Origin: Halococcus agarilyticus
Lineage (GTDB): Archaea; Halobacteriota; Halobacteria; Halobacteriales; Halococcaceae
Length of the DNA stretch: 64,000 nucleotides
Direction of reading: 5' to 3'
Assembly (NCBI RefSeq): GCF_000334895.1
Contig: NZ_BAFM01000003.1
Span: forward strand, 124,001 to 188,000
In this document: one piece after another, positions 26,932 through 34,146 of the stretch
Layout: the number at the start of each line of letters is the position of its first letter
How positions within the stretch are numbered: the first letter of the stretch is position 1
Notes under the pieces: model-generated
Database searches by the model: none
What the model saw: only the letters and a program-made list of their open reading frames with translations
What the model was told of the DNA's origin: nothing
Program-made: the position numbers and the translations under genes

Positions 26932-27183
26932 ATGGCTGCCGACATCTCCGAGCGGATCAGGGAAGTCGCCGAGGCTCGCGGGGTTCCCGAGTCGGAGGTC
27001 TTCGAGCAGGCGTTCGAGCGTGGACTCGACGTGCTCTGGGAGGACGTCGTGCTTTCGAAGTATCTCGACGACGAACTCAGCCGTGATGCAGCTATCGAGC
27101 GCGTCGGACTGGCGAAAATCGAACGCGCCGAGCGCGAACGCGATCTCGTCGAGCAGGACGTCGATTGGGGTCTGAATGCGTGA
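26932..27183 (+). CDS. Putative antitoxin of a VapBC-like pair
   Basis: An 83-residue, helix-rich, acidic protein. DISERIREVAEARGVPESEVFEQAFERGLD looks like a DNA-binding helical or ribbon-helix segment. The C-terminal part (RERDLVEQDVDWGLNA) would wrap around the toxin. The call rests on size and on the 4-nt overlap (GTGA) with the PIN-domain gene. Similar haloarchaeal antitoxins regulate their own operon. Confidence 0.7.
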   Translation: MAADISERIREVAEARGVPESEVFEQAFERGLDVLWEDVVLSKYLDDELSRDAAIERVGLAKIERAERERDLVEQDVDWGLNA

Positions 27184-27653
27184 CGCTCGCGGCGGTCGCT
27201 GACACGGGGCCACTCATCCATCTAGCGGAAGTCGATGCGCTTTCGTTGCTGTCCACTATCGACGATCTCTCCGTTCCGAAAATCGTCCACGACGAACTCA
27301 CTGTCGGTGGAGTGCCGAACGAGCTCGGCGACGTGGAGTACGCTCTCGTGGACGTGACTGTGGACGAACGCGAAACCGATCGGTTGGACCCCGGCGAAAC
27401 GGCTGCGCTGGCCATCGCAGCGGAGCGCGATGCTGTGCTACTGACTGACGACCTGGCCGCCCGCGAAGCCGCTGCCGAGGCCGGGATTGAGGTCCACGGC
27501 TCCATCGGTGTCATCGCACTCGGTCACGCCCGCAGACGTCTCGATCGCGACGAGGCGGCAGCGCTCATGAGAGCCCTTCAGCGCGAGACGAGTCTCTTCG
27601 TGACCGACGCCGTTATCGAGCGCGGTATCGAAATGCTGGACGAACAGTCGTAA
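27180..27653 (+). CDS. PIN-domain toxin (DUF3368/VapC type)
   Basis: A 157-residue PIN-domain protein, probably an RNase. The first Asp is in ADTGPLIHLAEVD. The Glu and later Asp are in LDPGETAALAIAAERDAVLLTDDLAAREAA. The GTG at 27180, overlapping the antitoxin stop, is preferred, and an ATG 15 nt upstream is the alternative. The pair lies between two cupin genes. Confidence 0.85.
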   Translation: MTLAAVADTGPLIHLAEVDALSLLSTIDDLSVPKIVHDELTVGGVPNELGDVEYALVDVTVDERETDRLDPGETAALAIAAERDAVLLTDDLAAREAAAEAGIEVHGSIGVIALGHARRRLDRDEAAALMRALQRETSLFVTDAVIERGIEMLDEQS

Positions 27654-27667
27654 TCAGGAGTCAGCAC

Positions 27668-28030
27668 ATGGAACACGAGAAAGTCGATCTCGAAGCGAAA
27701 TTCGCCCAGTTCGACGAACAGTGGTCGCCGAAGCTCGTCGGCGAACTCAACGGCCAGGCGGTCAAACTCGCCAAGCTGGAGGGTGAGTTCGTCTGGCACC
27801 ATCACGACGAGGCCGACGAGCTGTTCCTCGTGCTCGACGGCCACCTCACGATCGAACTTCGAGAGGAGAACGTCGCCCTCGACGAGAGCGAGTGCTTCAT
27901 CGTCCCGCGCGGCGTCGAGCACAGGCCCGTCGCGGACGGCGAGGCGCACGTCCTGCTGTTCGAGCCCGCCGCAACCCGGAACACCGGCAACGTCGAGAAC
28001 GAACGCACTGCCGACACCGAGTCGATCTGA
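27668..28030 (+). CDS. Small cupin-domain protein
   Basis: A 120-residue single cupin. FVWHHHDEADELFLVLDGHL is motif 1 with three consecutive His, and FIVPRGVEHRP is motif 2. It probably binds one divalent metal. It begins 14 bp after the PIN-domain stop on the same strand, so it may be co-transcribed with the VapBC-like pair, although no functional link is evident. Confidence 0.8.
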   Translation: MEHEKVDLEAKFAQFDEQWSPKLVGELNGQAVKLAKLEGEFVWHHHDEADELFLVLDGHLTIELREENVALDESECFIVPRGVEHRPVADGEAHVLLFEPAATRNTGNVENERTADTESI

Positions 28031-28079
28031 TCGCTGTCCTCTCGCAGGTGTGTCAGTCGTCCCCATAGATGTTTATTCG

Positions 28080-28099
28080 ATGCGCCCCTTGTAGCGCAT
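28080..28099 (+). promoter_or_regulatory. Inverted repeat immediately before the gamma-CA-like start codon
   Basis: ATGCGC-8 nt-GCGCAT ends one base before the ATG at 28100. A box A-like TTTATT lies just upstream. The dyad therefore covers the expected start of transcription and could be an operator. Confidence 0.4.
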
Positions 28100-28612
28100 A
28101 TGACGGGTCGCTACGCGTTCGAGGGAACGGAGCCCGACATCGATCCCGCTGCCCACGTCAGTCACGGCGCGACGCTGGTCGGTGACGTCGCGGTCGGTGC
28201 GCACGCGAGCGTCTGGCCGGGCGTCGTGCTGCGGGGCGACGTCGCGCCCGTCCGGGTCGGCGAGCACGCACACGTCGGCGACAACGCGGTGTTGCACGCC
28301 TCGACCGCGGGCGATCGGGTGATGATCGGCCACGGTGCGGTGCTCAACGATGCCGTCGTCGAGGACGGTGCGCTCGTGGGATTCAACGCGACCATCAACT
28401 CCGAGGTCACGGTCGGGGCCACCAGCATCGTCGCCAGCGGGACCACCGTCCCGGAAGGGTACGACATCCCACCGGAGTCGTTCGTCCGCGGCGTCCCCGC
28501 AACCGTGACCCCGCTCACCGAGACCACGCTTGATCCCGAGACGATCTTCGAAGCTCACTCCTCGGGAGCGTACACCGACCTCGCCGAACGCCACGACGAC
28601 CTCTTTGACTGA
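28100..28612 (+). CDS. Gamma carbonic anhydrase-like left-handed beta-helix protein
   Basis: A 170-residue hexapeptide-repeat protein of the gamma carbonic anhydrase/YrdA family. It has ASVWPGVVLRGDVAPV, then VGDNAVLHAS with H66 and MIGHGAV with H78. The third zinc-ligand position, normally His in V/M-LHGC, is Asn83 (GAVLNDA). The usual Gln of the IQD motif is Gly60. Carbonic anhydrase activity is therefore doubtful, and a related acyl-transfer or scaffold role is possible. Confidence 0.8.
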   Translation: MTGRYAFEGTEPDIDPAAHVSHGATLVGDVAVGAHASVWPGVVLRGDVAPVRVGEHAHVGDNAVLHASTAGDRVMIGHGAVLNDAVVEDGALVGFNATINSEVTVGATSIVASGTTVPEGYDIPPESFVRGVPATVTPLTETTLDPETIFEAHSSGAYTDLAERHDDLFD

Positions 28613-28624
28613 GTCGGGCTCGGC

Positions 28625-29332
28625 TCAGGCGGGTGCGTCGACTTCCTCGACGAGTGCGGGCGAATCGTTCGAGGGGTTGTTCACGGCGGTCGAGACCGGG
28701 TACGCACGCATCTCCTCGGCTTGGTACGGTTCGAGAAGTTCCTTCCCATCGGCCTCACCGTCGAGCCACCGCTGCTCGCCGTCGGGCGGGAGTACGACTG
28801 CCATCCGGTCGTGGAGCGGTTCGATCACCGAATTGGGTTCGGTCGTGACGATCGTGAACGTCTCGACCGGGTCGGCCTTGGTGTCGGGATCGCCGTCGTC
28901 GAACTCGTCGAGGCCCGTCTGTTTTTGCGGCGGCTGCCAGCGCTCCCACAGTCCAGCGAGCGCGAACGGCTCGCCGTCGGCGAGCATGACGCGGTAGGGC
29001 TGTTTGCCCGCGTCGGTTTCGGTCCACTCGTAGAACCCGTCGGCAAGCACCAGACACCGCCGACGCTCGTACGCAGCCCGAAAACTCCGTTTTTCGTCGA
29101 CGGTCTCCGCGCGGGCGTTGATGAGACGGTTCCCGATACTCGGATCGTCGGCCCATCCTGGGATCAGCCCCCACTGGAGGTGGTCGATGGTTTCGGGTGC
29201 GTCGTTCGTGATGACCGGTAGCTTCTGGCCGGGTGCGGCATTGTATCGCGGCTCCAGCGACCGTCTGGCGGTCGCACCGAATCGGTCCTCAAGATCATCC
29301 GGTGGCGTGAAGATGGTGTAGCGTCCGCACAT
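28625..29332 (-). CDS. SRAP/HMCES-type abasic-site protein
   Basis: A 235-residue SOS response-associated peptidase-family protein. The start MCGRYT puts Cys2 at the N-terminus after Met removal, where it forms the thiazolidine cross-link to abasic DNA. NARAET, ADGFYEW and PLHDRMAVVL supply the conserved Asn, Glu and His. It protects single-stranded abasic sites. A halophilic acidic insert lies near residues 150-165. ATG 29332 is chosen over one two codons upstream for the Cys2 requirement. It is convergent with the gamma-CA-like gene (12 bp). Confidence 0.92.
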   Translation of the reverse strand: MCGRYTIFTPPDDLEDRFGATARRSLEPRYNAAPGQKLPVITNDAPETIDHLQWGLIPGWADDPSIGNRLINARAETVDEKRSFRAAYERRRCLVLADGFYEWTETDAGKQPYRVMLADGEPFALAGLWERWQPPQKQTGLDEFDDGDPDTKADPVETFTIVTTEPNSVIEPLHDRMAVVLPPDGEQRWLDGEADGKELLEPYQAEEMRAYPVSTAVNNPSNDSPALVEEVDAPA

Positions 29333-29486
29333 ACTCAAGCCACGCTACCAGTGTGAATAACCCCATCGGCCACCCGCCTCGTTCGCCCTGATTCGTGATA
29401 GAGAGATCCTTCCCGAAAACGGCGGTCGTGCGCCGTCCGTGCCAGTTCGGGGGAGGGCTATACCCGCGCCGGCCGTGGATTCCCTC

Positions 29487-30350
29487 ATGCAGATAGATCG
29501 GCGGGCGTTCCTCGCGAGCGCCGTGGCGGCCGGCGTGCTGGCCGGCTGTCTCGGTAGTGGCGGGGGAGCCGGCACGAGTGACGACGGGAACGAAAGCGAT
29601 GCTGGGAACGCCGGCGGGGCGGCGAGCACGACGGCCGGTGGCCAGGCAGGTGGCACGACCCAACCGACGACTGCTGTCGCCACCGAGCCGACTTCAACCC
29701 CGACCGAAGCGTCGGCGGACGGAACCCCATCGACAACCGACGGACCATCGACGAACGGCACGGCGGCCACCCAGCCGCCCGCCGCGAGCATCGATCATCC
29801 GGCGCTCGCGGCGCTCGCCGGCCAGCCGTACCGCGGCCCGACGCCCGGCACGGCCCCGGGCCTCATCGTCGCCTTCGAGGACCCGTCCTGTCACAACTGC
29901 GAACGATTCAACACCGGCACGCTCCCGACGCTCGAATCGGAGCTCGTCGAGCCCGGCGAGGCGACCTACGTCTACCGGAACTTCCCCCATGCCTACGAGT
30001 GGGGCAAGCCCGCGATGCAGGCGCTCGAAGCCACCTACGCCCGGAGCGAGTCGGCGTTCTGGGGGCTGAAGACCCACTACTTCGAAACACAGGGGGAGTT
30101 CTCGGGGTCGAACGTTCTCGACCGCACCCAGGAGTACCTCGCGAGCGAAACCGATCTCGACGCCGCGGCGGTCGTCGCGGACGCCGAGGCCAAGGAGTTC
30201 GACGCGGCGTTCCAGCGCGACGTCGACGCCGGCGAGAGCGCTGGCGTGGTGAGCACGCCCACCTTTTACCTCTTCAGCGAGGGCGAGTTCCTGACCGAGA
30301 TCCGGGGCGCACAGAGCTACGAAGTGTTCAAGCAGGCGCTGGGAGTCTGA
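29487..30350 (+). CDS. DsbA-like thioredoxin-fold lipoprotein
   Basis: A 287-residue exported protein. MQIDRRAFLASAVAAGVLAGC gives a Tat/lipobox signal with Cys21. A Thr/Gly/Ala-rich low-complexity linker runs to about residue 105. A DsbA-type thioredoxin fold follows, with FEDPSCHNCERF (C-H-N-C active site), a helical insert and the cis-Pro loop STPTFYLF. It probably exchanges disulfides outside the membrane. The next gene starts 1 nt after its stop and encodes a cysteine-bearing membrane protein that may be its redox partner. Confidence 0.88.
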   Translation: MQIDRRAFLASAVAAGVLAGCLGSGGGAGTSDDGNESDAGNAGGAASTTAGGQAGGTTQPTTAVATEPTSTPTEASADGTPSTTDGPSTNGTAATQPPAASIDHPALAALAGQPYRGPTPGTAPGLIVAFEDPSCHNCERFNTGTLPTLESELVEPGEATYVYRNFPHAYEWGKPAMQALEATYARSESAFWGLKTHYFETQGEFSGSNVLDRTQEYLASETDLDAAAVVADAEAKEFDAAFQRDVDAGESAGVVSTPTFYLFSEGEFLTEIRGAQSYEVFKQALGV

Positions 30351-30351
30351 G

Positions 30352-30951
30352 ATGGGGGCGACTCGCTCGATCCGACTGCCGACCCGGGCGCGCGACTGGC
30401 GGCTGATGGCCCGTACCGCGCGCCTGGTGGTCACCATCCCGCTCTACGCCGTCGTCGCGCTCGTCGCCGCCGTGTGCGGGCTGACGCTGTTCGTGCTCTC
30501 ACAGAACCTCCCGCTCGCGGAGTTCATCGTGACGGGGCCGCTCTCGCTCGACAGCCGGCTTGCCATCCTCGCCGAGCAGTACCCCTTCATCGGGCCGAAA
30601 TACACCACGCTTCAGGGGCTCTTGCTCGTCGTGACCGCGATCCTCGTCGGGGTGAACGTCGCGATGGTGATCTACCACCTCCGCGAGCACGCGCTGTCTG
30701 CGGCCCAGGGCACCACGAGCGTCGCGGGCGTCGTGCTCGGCACGCTCGGCGCGGGCTGTGCGGCCTGCGGCTCGGCGGTGCTCGCGGGGGTGCTCTCCCT
30801 GTTCGGCGTCACGGCGTCGCTCACCGTGCTCCCGTTCGACGGCCTGGAGTTCGCGGCACTCGCGCTGGTGACGCTCGTGTTCTCGGTGTTCTGGCTCGCG
30901 CGTGGGATGTGCGGCGGCGAGATCAACGGCTGTCCGGTCGAGCTCGACTGA
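30352..30951 (+). CDS. Membrane protein with GCAACGS motif, putative redox partner
   Basis: A 199-residue protein with about four membrane spans. The third contains GAGCAACGSAVLAGVL, a conserved Cys-x2-Cys in the membrane, and the C-terminus has MCGGEINGCP with two more cysteines. It begins 1 nt after the DsbA-like lipoprotein gene, so the two are almost certainly co-translated. By analogy with DsbB, VKOR or CcdA it might reoxidise or reduce the lipoprotein, though its fold is not one I recognise. Confidence 0.7.
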   Translation: MGATRSIRLPTRARDWRLMARTARLVVTIPLYAVVALVAAVCGLTLFVLSQNLPLAEFIVTGPLSLDSRLAILAEQYPFIGPKYTTLQGLLLVVTAILVGVNVAMVIYHLREHALSAAQGTTSVAGVVLGTLGAGCAACGSAVLAGVLSLFGVTASLTVLPFDGLEFAALALVTLVFSVFWLARGMCGGEINGCPVELD

Positions 30952-31189
30952 GCGGGAGTGGTTCACTCGTTCACTGTGTGGATTTGCGTTGGCGGTTGGC
31001 GCGCGGGAGCGCGCGAAGTGCGCGACTCGTGCGAGGTCTGCGCGAGCGAAGCGAGTGCAGACTCGTCAGAACGACGCTCTGACGGTGGATGACCGAGGGA
31101 ACGGAGTGACTGAGGGAATCGGCTGGGGAGGGAGGGAGTGGTCTACGGTCGTCGAAGCCCACAATACGCCTCTGCCCATCCCGTCAAAC
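30952..31189. repeat. Dispersed intergenic repeat, family A copy 2
   Basis: It matches 12020-12210 in order: CTGTGTGG, GGTTGGCGCGCG, GGATGACCGAG, GGAGTGA and GGAATCGGCTGGGGAGG. Two hairpins lie inside: GTCTGC/GCAGAC at 31036-31062 around GCGAGCGAAGCGAGT, and CGTCAGA/TCTGACG at 31064-31084. The repeat directly follows the stop of the membrane protein gene. Confidence 0.6.
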
Positions 31190-31462
31190 GTGACTGATCC
31201 GACCGACACGAACAGAGAAGTCCCGATCGACGACTGGGATGCGGTGGTCGCGACTCTCGACGAGTTCGCCAAGACCGACGATGGCGTGGTCTGTGAGTCC
31301 GATCGAGGCGCGCGCTTTGCGGTCTCCGTGGACGGCACCGTCGAGGCCGGGATGCCCCTGCACGACTTCGCCGGCGGTGCGGACACGCTCGTCGTCGATC
31401 ACGACGACGGATCGATCACCGTCGTCGGCGACGGGACGGAGTACACGTTCCGGCGGCCGTGA
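31190..31462 (+). CDS. Small acidic protein, unknown
   Basis: A 90-residue, very acidic protein with a GTG start. The first half is helical (DDWDAVVATLDEFAK). The second half is beta-rich (RFAVSVDGTVEAGMPLHDF, then TLVVDHDDGSITVVGDG). Codon use is typical of the region, so the gene looks real. The start is chosen where the repeat-derived upstream frame ends. No family was recognised. Confidence 0.6.
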   Translation: MTDPTDTNREVPIDDWDAVVATLDEFAKTDDGVVCESDRGARFAVSVDGTVEAGMPLHDFAGGADTLVVDHDDGSITVVGDGTEYTFRRP

Positions 31463-31557
31463 GTCGTCGGGCGCAACTATAAACCGGAGAACGCCGTACT
31501 CGACGCCAGCCGGTTTGGCGGTCGGCCGGACGTCGGACCGTCGAGCCACCCAGCATC

Positions 31558-31953
31558 ATGTCGGACGCACCGATCGATGGCCCGTCGTTCGAGATCCCGC
31601 ACCCGCCCGAGCGACGGTACTCGCGCCACGACGGCCTCGAATACGGCGGCGGGACCGTCTTCTCGCTCACGCTCGCCGACGACATCGGGAACGACGAGCT
31701 GAACGCGGTTCTCGTGGAGGTGCTCGATGGCGAGGCGTACACCTACGGCGACTGGTTCGACCTGCCGATGGCGCTGTACCTCGTCCACGACACCGAGACC
31801 GGCGACGTGTTTCGTGCGGCCGTGCGGGACGGTGCCATCGAGCTCCATGTCCTCCCCGAAACCGACCCTGCCGGTCTGCGCGCGCTCTATCGTCGGCTAC
31901 GCGCGTCGAGCGACGCGACCTGGCGCGTCGAGCGTCGAACCGACGCCGGGTGA
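31558..31953 (+). CDS. Conserved-looking hypothetical protein
   Basis: A 131-residue soluble protein with alternating beta strands (TVFSLTLADD, YTYGDWFDLPMALYLVHD, DVFRAAVRDGAIELHVLPE) and a C-terminal helix rich in Arg. It has no known domain. A TATAAACC box lies about 73 nt before the start, giving a leader of roughly 45 nt if used. It is followed 70 bp later by the ornithine cyclodeaminase-type gene with its own box A. Confidence 0.6.
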   Translation: MSDAPIDGPSFEIPHPPERRYSRHDGLEYGGGTVFSLTLADDIGNDELNAVLVEVLDGEAYTYGDWFDLPMALYLVHDTETGDVFRAAVRDGAIELHVLPETDPAGLRALYRRLRASSDATWRVERRTDAG

Positions 31954-32023
31954 GTCGGTCCCCCTCTCGGGCCATACTCGCGGCACCCGCAACCGACTTA
32001 TTCACCCCACGGTATCCCCGGGT

Positions 32024-33298
32024 ATGACCGTCTCGCGCGAGGTCGAACTCTCCGGACACATCATCGACTCGGGGATGATGCAGGCGTGTTTCGGCGCGAT
32101 CATGGATCTGGGTGGATCGTTCGAGGTCGACGAGTTCCGGATCGGTCGAAGCGAGGTCGAGGAATCCTACGCCAGGCTCACCGTGTTCGCCGACACCGAG
32201 GCCGAGCTCCGCTCGATCGTCCACGAACTCCACCAGAACGGCGCGAACCCCTCCCACCCCGTGGACGCGAGCCTCGAACCCGCACCCGACGACCAGGTCG
32301 TCCCGCCCGACTTCTACTCCACCACCAACCATCCGACCGAGGTCCGGTACGAGGGCGAATGGCTCCCCGTCGACCGCATCGAGATGGACTGTGCCGTCGT
32401 GGTCGAGGAGGGGGCCGGCAGCGAGGGCGGTGCGGACGACGACGATGCCGACGACAGCGACGGCGGACCGCGCGCGTACACGAAGGTGCTGAACAGTATC
32501 GAGGAAGGGGATCTGGTCGTCACCGGCGAAACGGGGATCCGGGTACGTCCGCCCGAGCGCCCGCGCGACCGCGAGGGAGCGTTCGGGTTCATGCAGGGCG
32601 GAGTCTCCTCGGAGCGTCCCTCCGAATCGACGATCGGCCAGGTCGCCGAAGCGATCGCCGAAACCAAGCGCGAGGGCGGGTCGATTCTTGCTGTATGCGG
32701 CCCGGCGCTGGTCCACTCCGGCGCGCGCGAGGACCTCGCCCGCCTCGTCCGCGAGGGGTACGTCGACATGCTGTCTGCTGGCAACGGCTTCGCGGTCCAC
32801 GACCTCGAACGCGACCTGTACGGGACCTCGCTCGGGATGGACACCGAAACCCTGGATCACCCCCGGAAAGGCCACAAACACCACATCTACACCATCAGCG
32901 AGATCATCCGTGCCGGCGGGATTCGGGAGGCCGTCGATGCAGGGCTCGTCGAGTCGGGCGTGATGTACGAGTGTGTCGAAAACGACCGTCCCTACGTGCT
33001 CGCGGGCTCGATCCGTGACGACGGCCCGCTGCCCGACACGATCACCGACGCCGTCGAGGCCCAGAACGCGATCCGCGAGCAGGCCCACGAGGCCGACCTC
33101 GTGCTCATGCTCTCGACACTCCTCCACTCGGTCGCGGTCGGCAACTGTCTGTCCTCGACGACGCGGGTGATCTGCGTCGACATCAACCCCGCGACCGTGA
33201 CCCAGCTCCTCGATCGGGGCAGCGCCCAGGCGGTCGGGATGGTGACCGACATCGGGACGTTCGTGCCAATCCTCGCCGAACAGTTGCTTGACGAGTGA
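32024..33298 (+). CDS. Archaeal-type ornithine cyclodeaminase (LOR/SDH-domain family)
   Basis: A 424-residue protein matching the TIGR00300/LOR-SDH bifunctional-like family. VELSGHIIDSGMMQ is at the N-terminus. The central SILAVCGPALVHSGAREDLA and LSAGNGFAVHDLE and the late STTRVICVDINPATVTQLLDRG form the nucleotide-binding and catalytic core. A methanococcal member was shown to convert ornithine to proline, so an NAD-dependent ornithine cyclodeaminase role is likely. A Gly/Asp-rich insert near residues 128-150 is a halophilic addition. A repeat array follows the stop. Confidence 0.82.
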   Translation: MTVSREVELSGHIIDSGMMQACFGAIMDLGGSFEVDEFRIGRSEVEESYARLTVFADTEAELRSIVHELHQNGANPSHPVDASLEPAPDDQVVPPDFYSTTNHPTEVRYEGEWLPVDRIEMDCAVVVEEGAGSEGGADDDDADDSDGGPRAYTKVLNSIEEGDLVVTGETGIRVRPPERPRDREGAFGFMQGGVSSERPSESTIGQVAEAIAETKREGGSILAVCGPALVHSGAREDLARLVREGYVDMLSAGNGFAVHDLERDLYGTSLGMDTETLDHPRKGHKHHIYTISEIIRAGGIREAVDAGLVESGVMYECVENDRPYVLAGSIRDDGPLPDTITDAVEAQNAIREQAHEADLVLMLSTLLHSVAVGNCLSSTTRVICVDINPATVTQLLDRGSAQAVGMVTDIGTFVPILAEQLLDE

Positions 33299-33366
33299 AC
33301 GCCGGGAACGGTAGCGGGGTAGTGCGGCTGCGGTAGCGGGGCGGTGCCTGGCGGATGAAGGGCGAG

Positions 33367-33391
33367 GGCGCGCGAACAACGTGAGCGCGCC
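33367..33391 (+). repeat. Variable-stem hairpin, stem GGCGCGC
   Basis: GGCGCGC and GCGCGCC flank GAACAACGTGA. In the homologous place of the second family B copy (59957-59977) the stem is ACCAC/GTGGT around GAACGGAGTGA, so both arms changed together. Confidence 0.75.
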
Positions 33392-33439
33392 CGAGGGCTT
33401 CGGTGGTGCGGTTGCGGTGGCGGTAGCGGTTCCTGGTGT

Positions 33440-33462
33440 CTCGACGAACGAAGTGAGTCGAG
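33440..33462 (+). repeat. Variable-stem hairpin, stem CTCGAC
   Basis: CTCGAC and GTCGAG flank the loop GAACGAAGTGA, the same loop type with another self-complementary stem. Confidence 0.75.
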
Positions 33463-33619
33463 GCTCAGGGGAGCAAAGCTCTCCTGGTGGATCGAGGGCG
33501 AGCGCCGAAGGCGCGAGGGCTCGGGCGGTGCTGTTTGCGGTTGCGGTTTGCGGCGAGCGTCAGCAGTTGTTACCGCGAACGAGGCCGAAGGCCGAGTGAG
33601 CGGGTATTTTTAGTCCACC

Positions 33620-33644
33620 GAAAGACTCGCTTCGCTCGTCTTTC
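33620..33644 (-). repeat. Variable-stem hairpin, stem GAAAGAC
   Basis: GAAAGAC and GTCTTTC flank TCGCTTCGCTC. On the minus strand this loop reads GAGCGAAGCGA. Confidence 0.75.
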
Positions 33645-33648
33645 GAGC

Positions 33649-33671
33649 CTTGCTTCGCTACGCTCAGCAAG
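33649..33671 (-). repeat. Variable-stem hairpin, stem CTTGCT
   Basis: CTTGCT and AGCAAG flank TCGCTACGCTC. The minus-strand loop is GAGCGTAGCGA, again one base different from its neighbour. Confidence 0.75.
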
Positions 33672-33747
33672 ACAGGTTTTTGCGGGGAGGGGTGCCCGCA
33701 GCGCGCGAAGCGTGCGAGGACACCCCTCTCCGTAAAAAAGTGGGTTT

Positions 33748-34017
33748 CTAGACGCCGCTGACCGTCGAACGGTACTCGCTGAGGTGTTCGTGAGCGGCCC
33801 GAACGTTCTCCCGGGCGTCGCCGTCGAGCTGGGCCTCGATCTCGTTGAGCGCGTTCTCCATCCGGGCGATCCGGCCGTGGTCGGGGCCGCGGTCGGCGTC
33901 GGCGAGGTCGTCGAGCTGCTCGGCGAGCCCCTCGATACGCTCGCGCAGGTCGCCGTCGGCGTCGTGGCTCGCGTCGGTCAGCAGTTCCCCGGCGGTCCGG
34001 AGTCGATCGCGTGTCAT
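33748..34017 (-). CDS. Small acidic helical protein (DUF7553-like)
   Basis: An 89-residue, helix-only, acidic protein: MTRDRLRTAGELLTDASHDA, then ERIEGLAEQLDDLADADRGPDHGRI and ALNEIEAQLDGD with heptad-like spacing. From memory it resembles a widespread haloarchaeal small coiled-coil family, probably DUF7553. The role is unknown. An ATG six codons upstream is an alternative start. It is divergent from crtB across an AT-rich promoter region (ATTATAATTATC near 34075). Confidence 0.7.
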   Translation of the reverse strand: MTRDRLRTAGELLTDASHDADGDLRERIEGLAEQLDDLADADRGPDHGRIARMENALNEIEAQLDGDARENVRAAHEHLSEYRSTVSGV

Positions 34018-34110
34018 GAACGCTCTCCTCTCCATGTGGGTAAAACGATTGTGCTGCGCGCAAATGATGCTCGGATTATAATTATCGCTTAGATGTTTCG
34101 GCGGACAAAC

Positions 34111-34120
34111 ACATAAGTTT
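34111..34120 (+). promoter_or_regulatory. Box A of crtB
   Basis: ACATAAGTTT is 27-36 nt before the ATG at 34147, within AT-rich DNA between divergent genes. Confidence 0.5.
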
Positions 34121-34146
34121 CGCACGCACGAAGGGGTGCTGTCCTC

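Larger units (their letters stand above)
33299..33747. repeat. Dispersed intergenic repeat, family B copy 1
   Basis: A gene-free stretch of about 450 bp with GGTTGCGGTGGCGG-type low complexity and a series of hairpins. It is collinear with 59898-60195. Shared landmarks are GGATGAAGGGCGAG, GAGGGCTTCGG, GGTTGCGGTG, GCGGGTRTTTTTRGTCCA and AAAAAGGTGGGT (one base shorter here). Both copies begin right after the stop of a plus-strand gene. Confidence 0.7.

Noticed and set aside
26252-28030. The two cupin genes as a recent duplication
   Set aside because: Apart from the generic cupin motifs their sequences and lengths differ, and only the first has a zinc ribbon.
33299-33747. CRISPR array or minisatellite
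   Set aside because: The repeated units are unequal hairpins with changing stems and no regular spacers.
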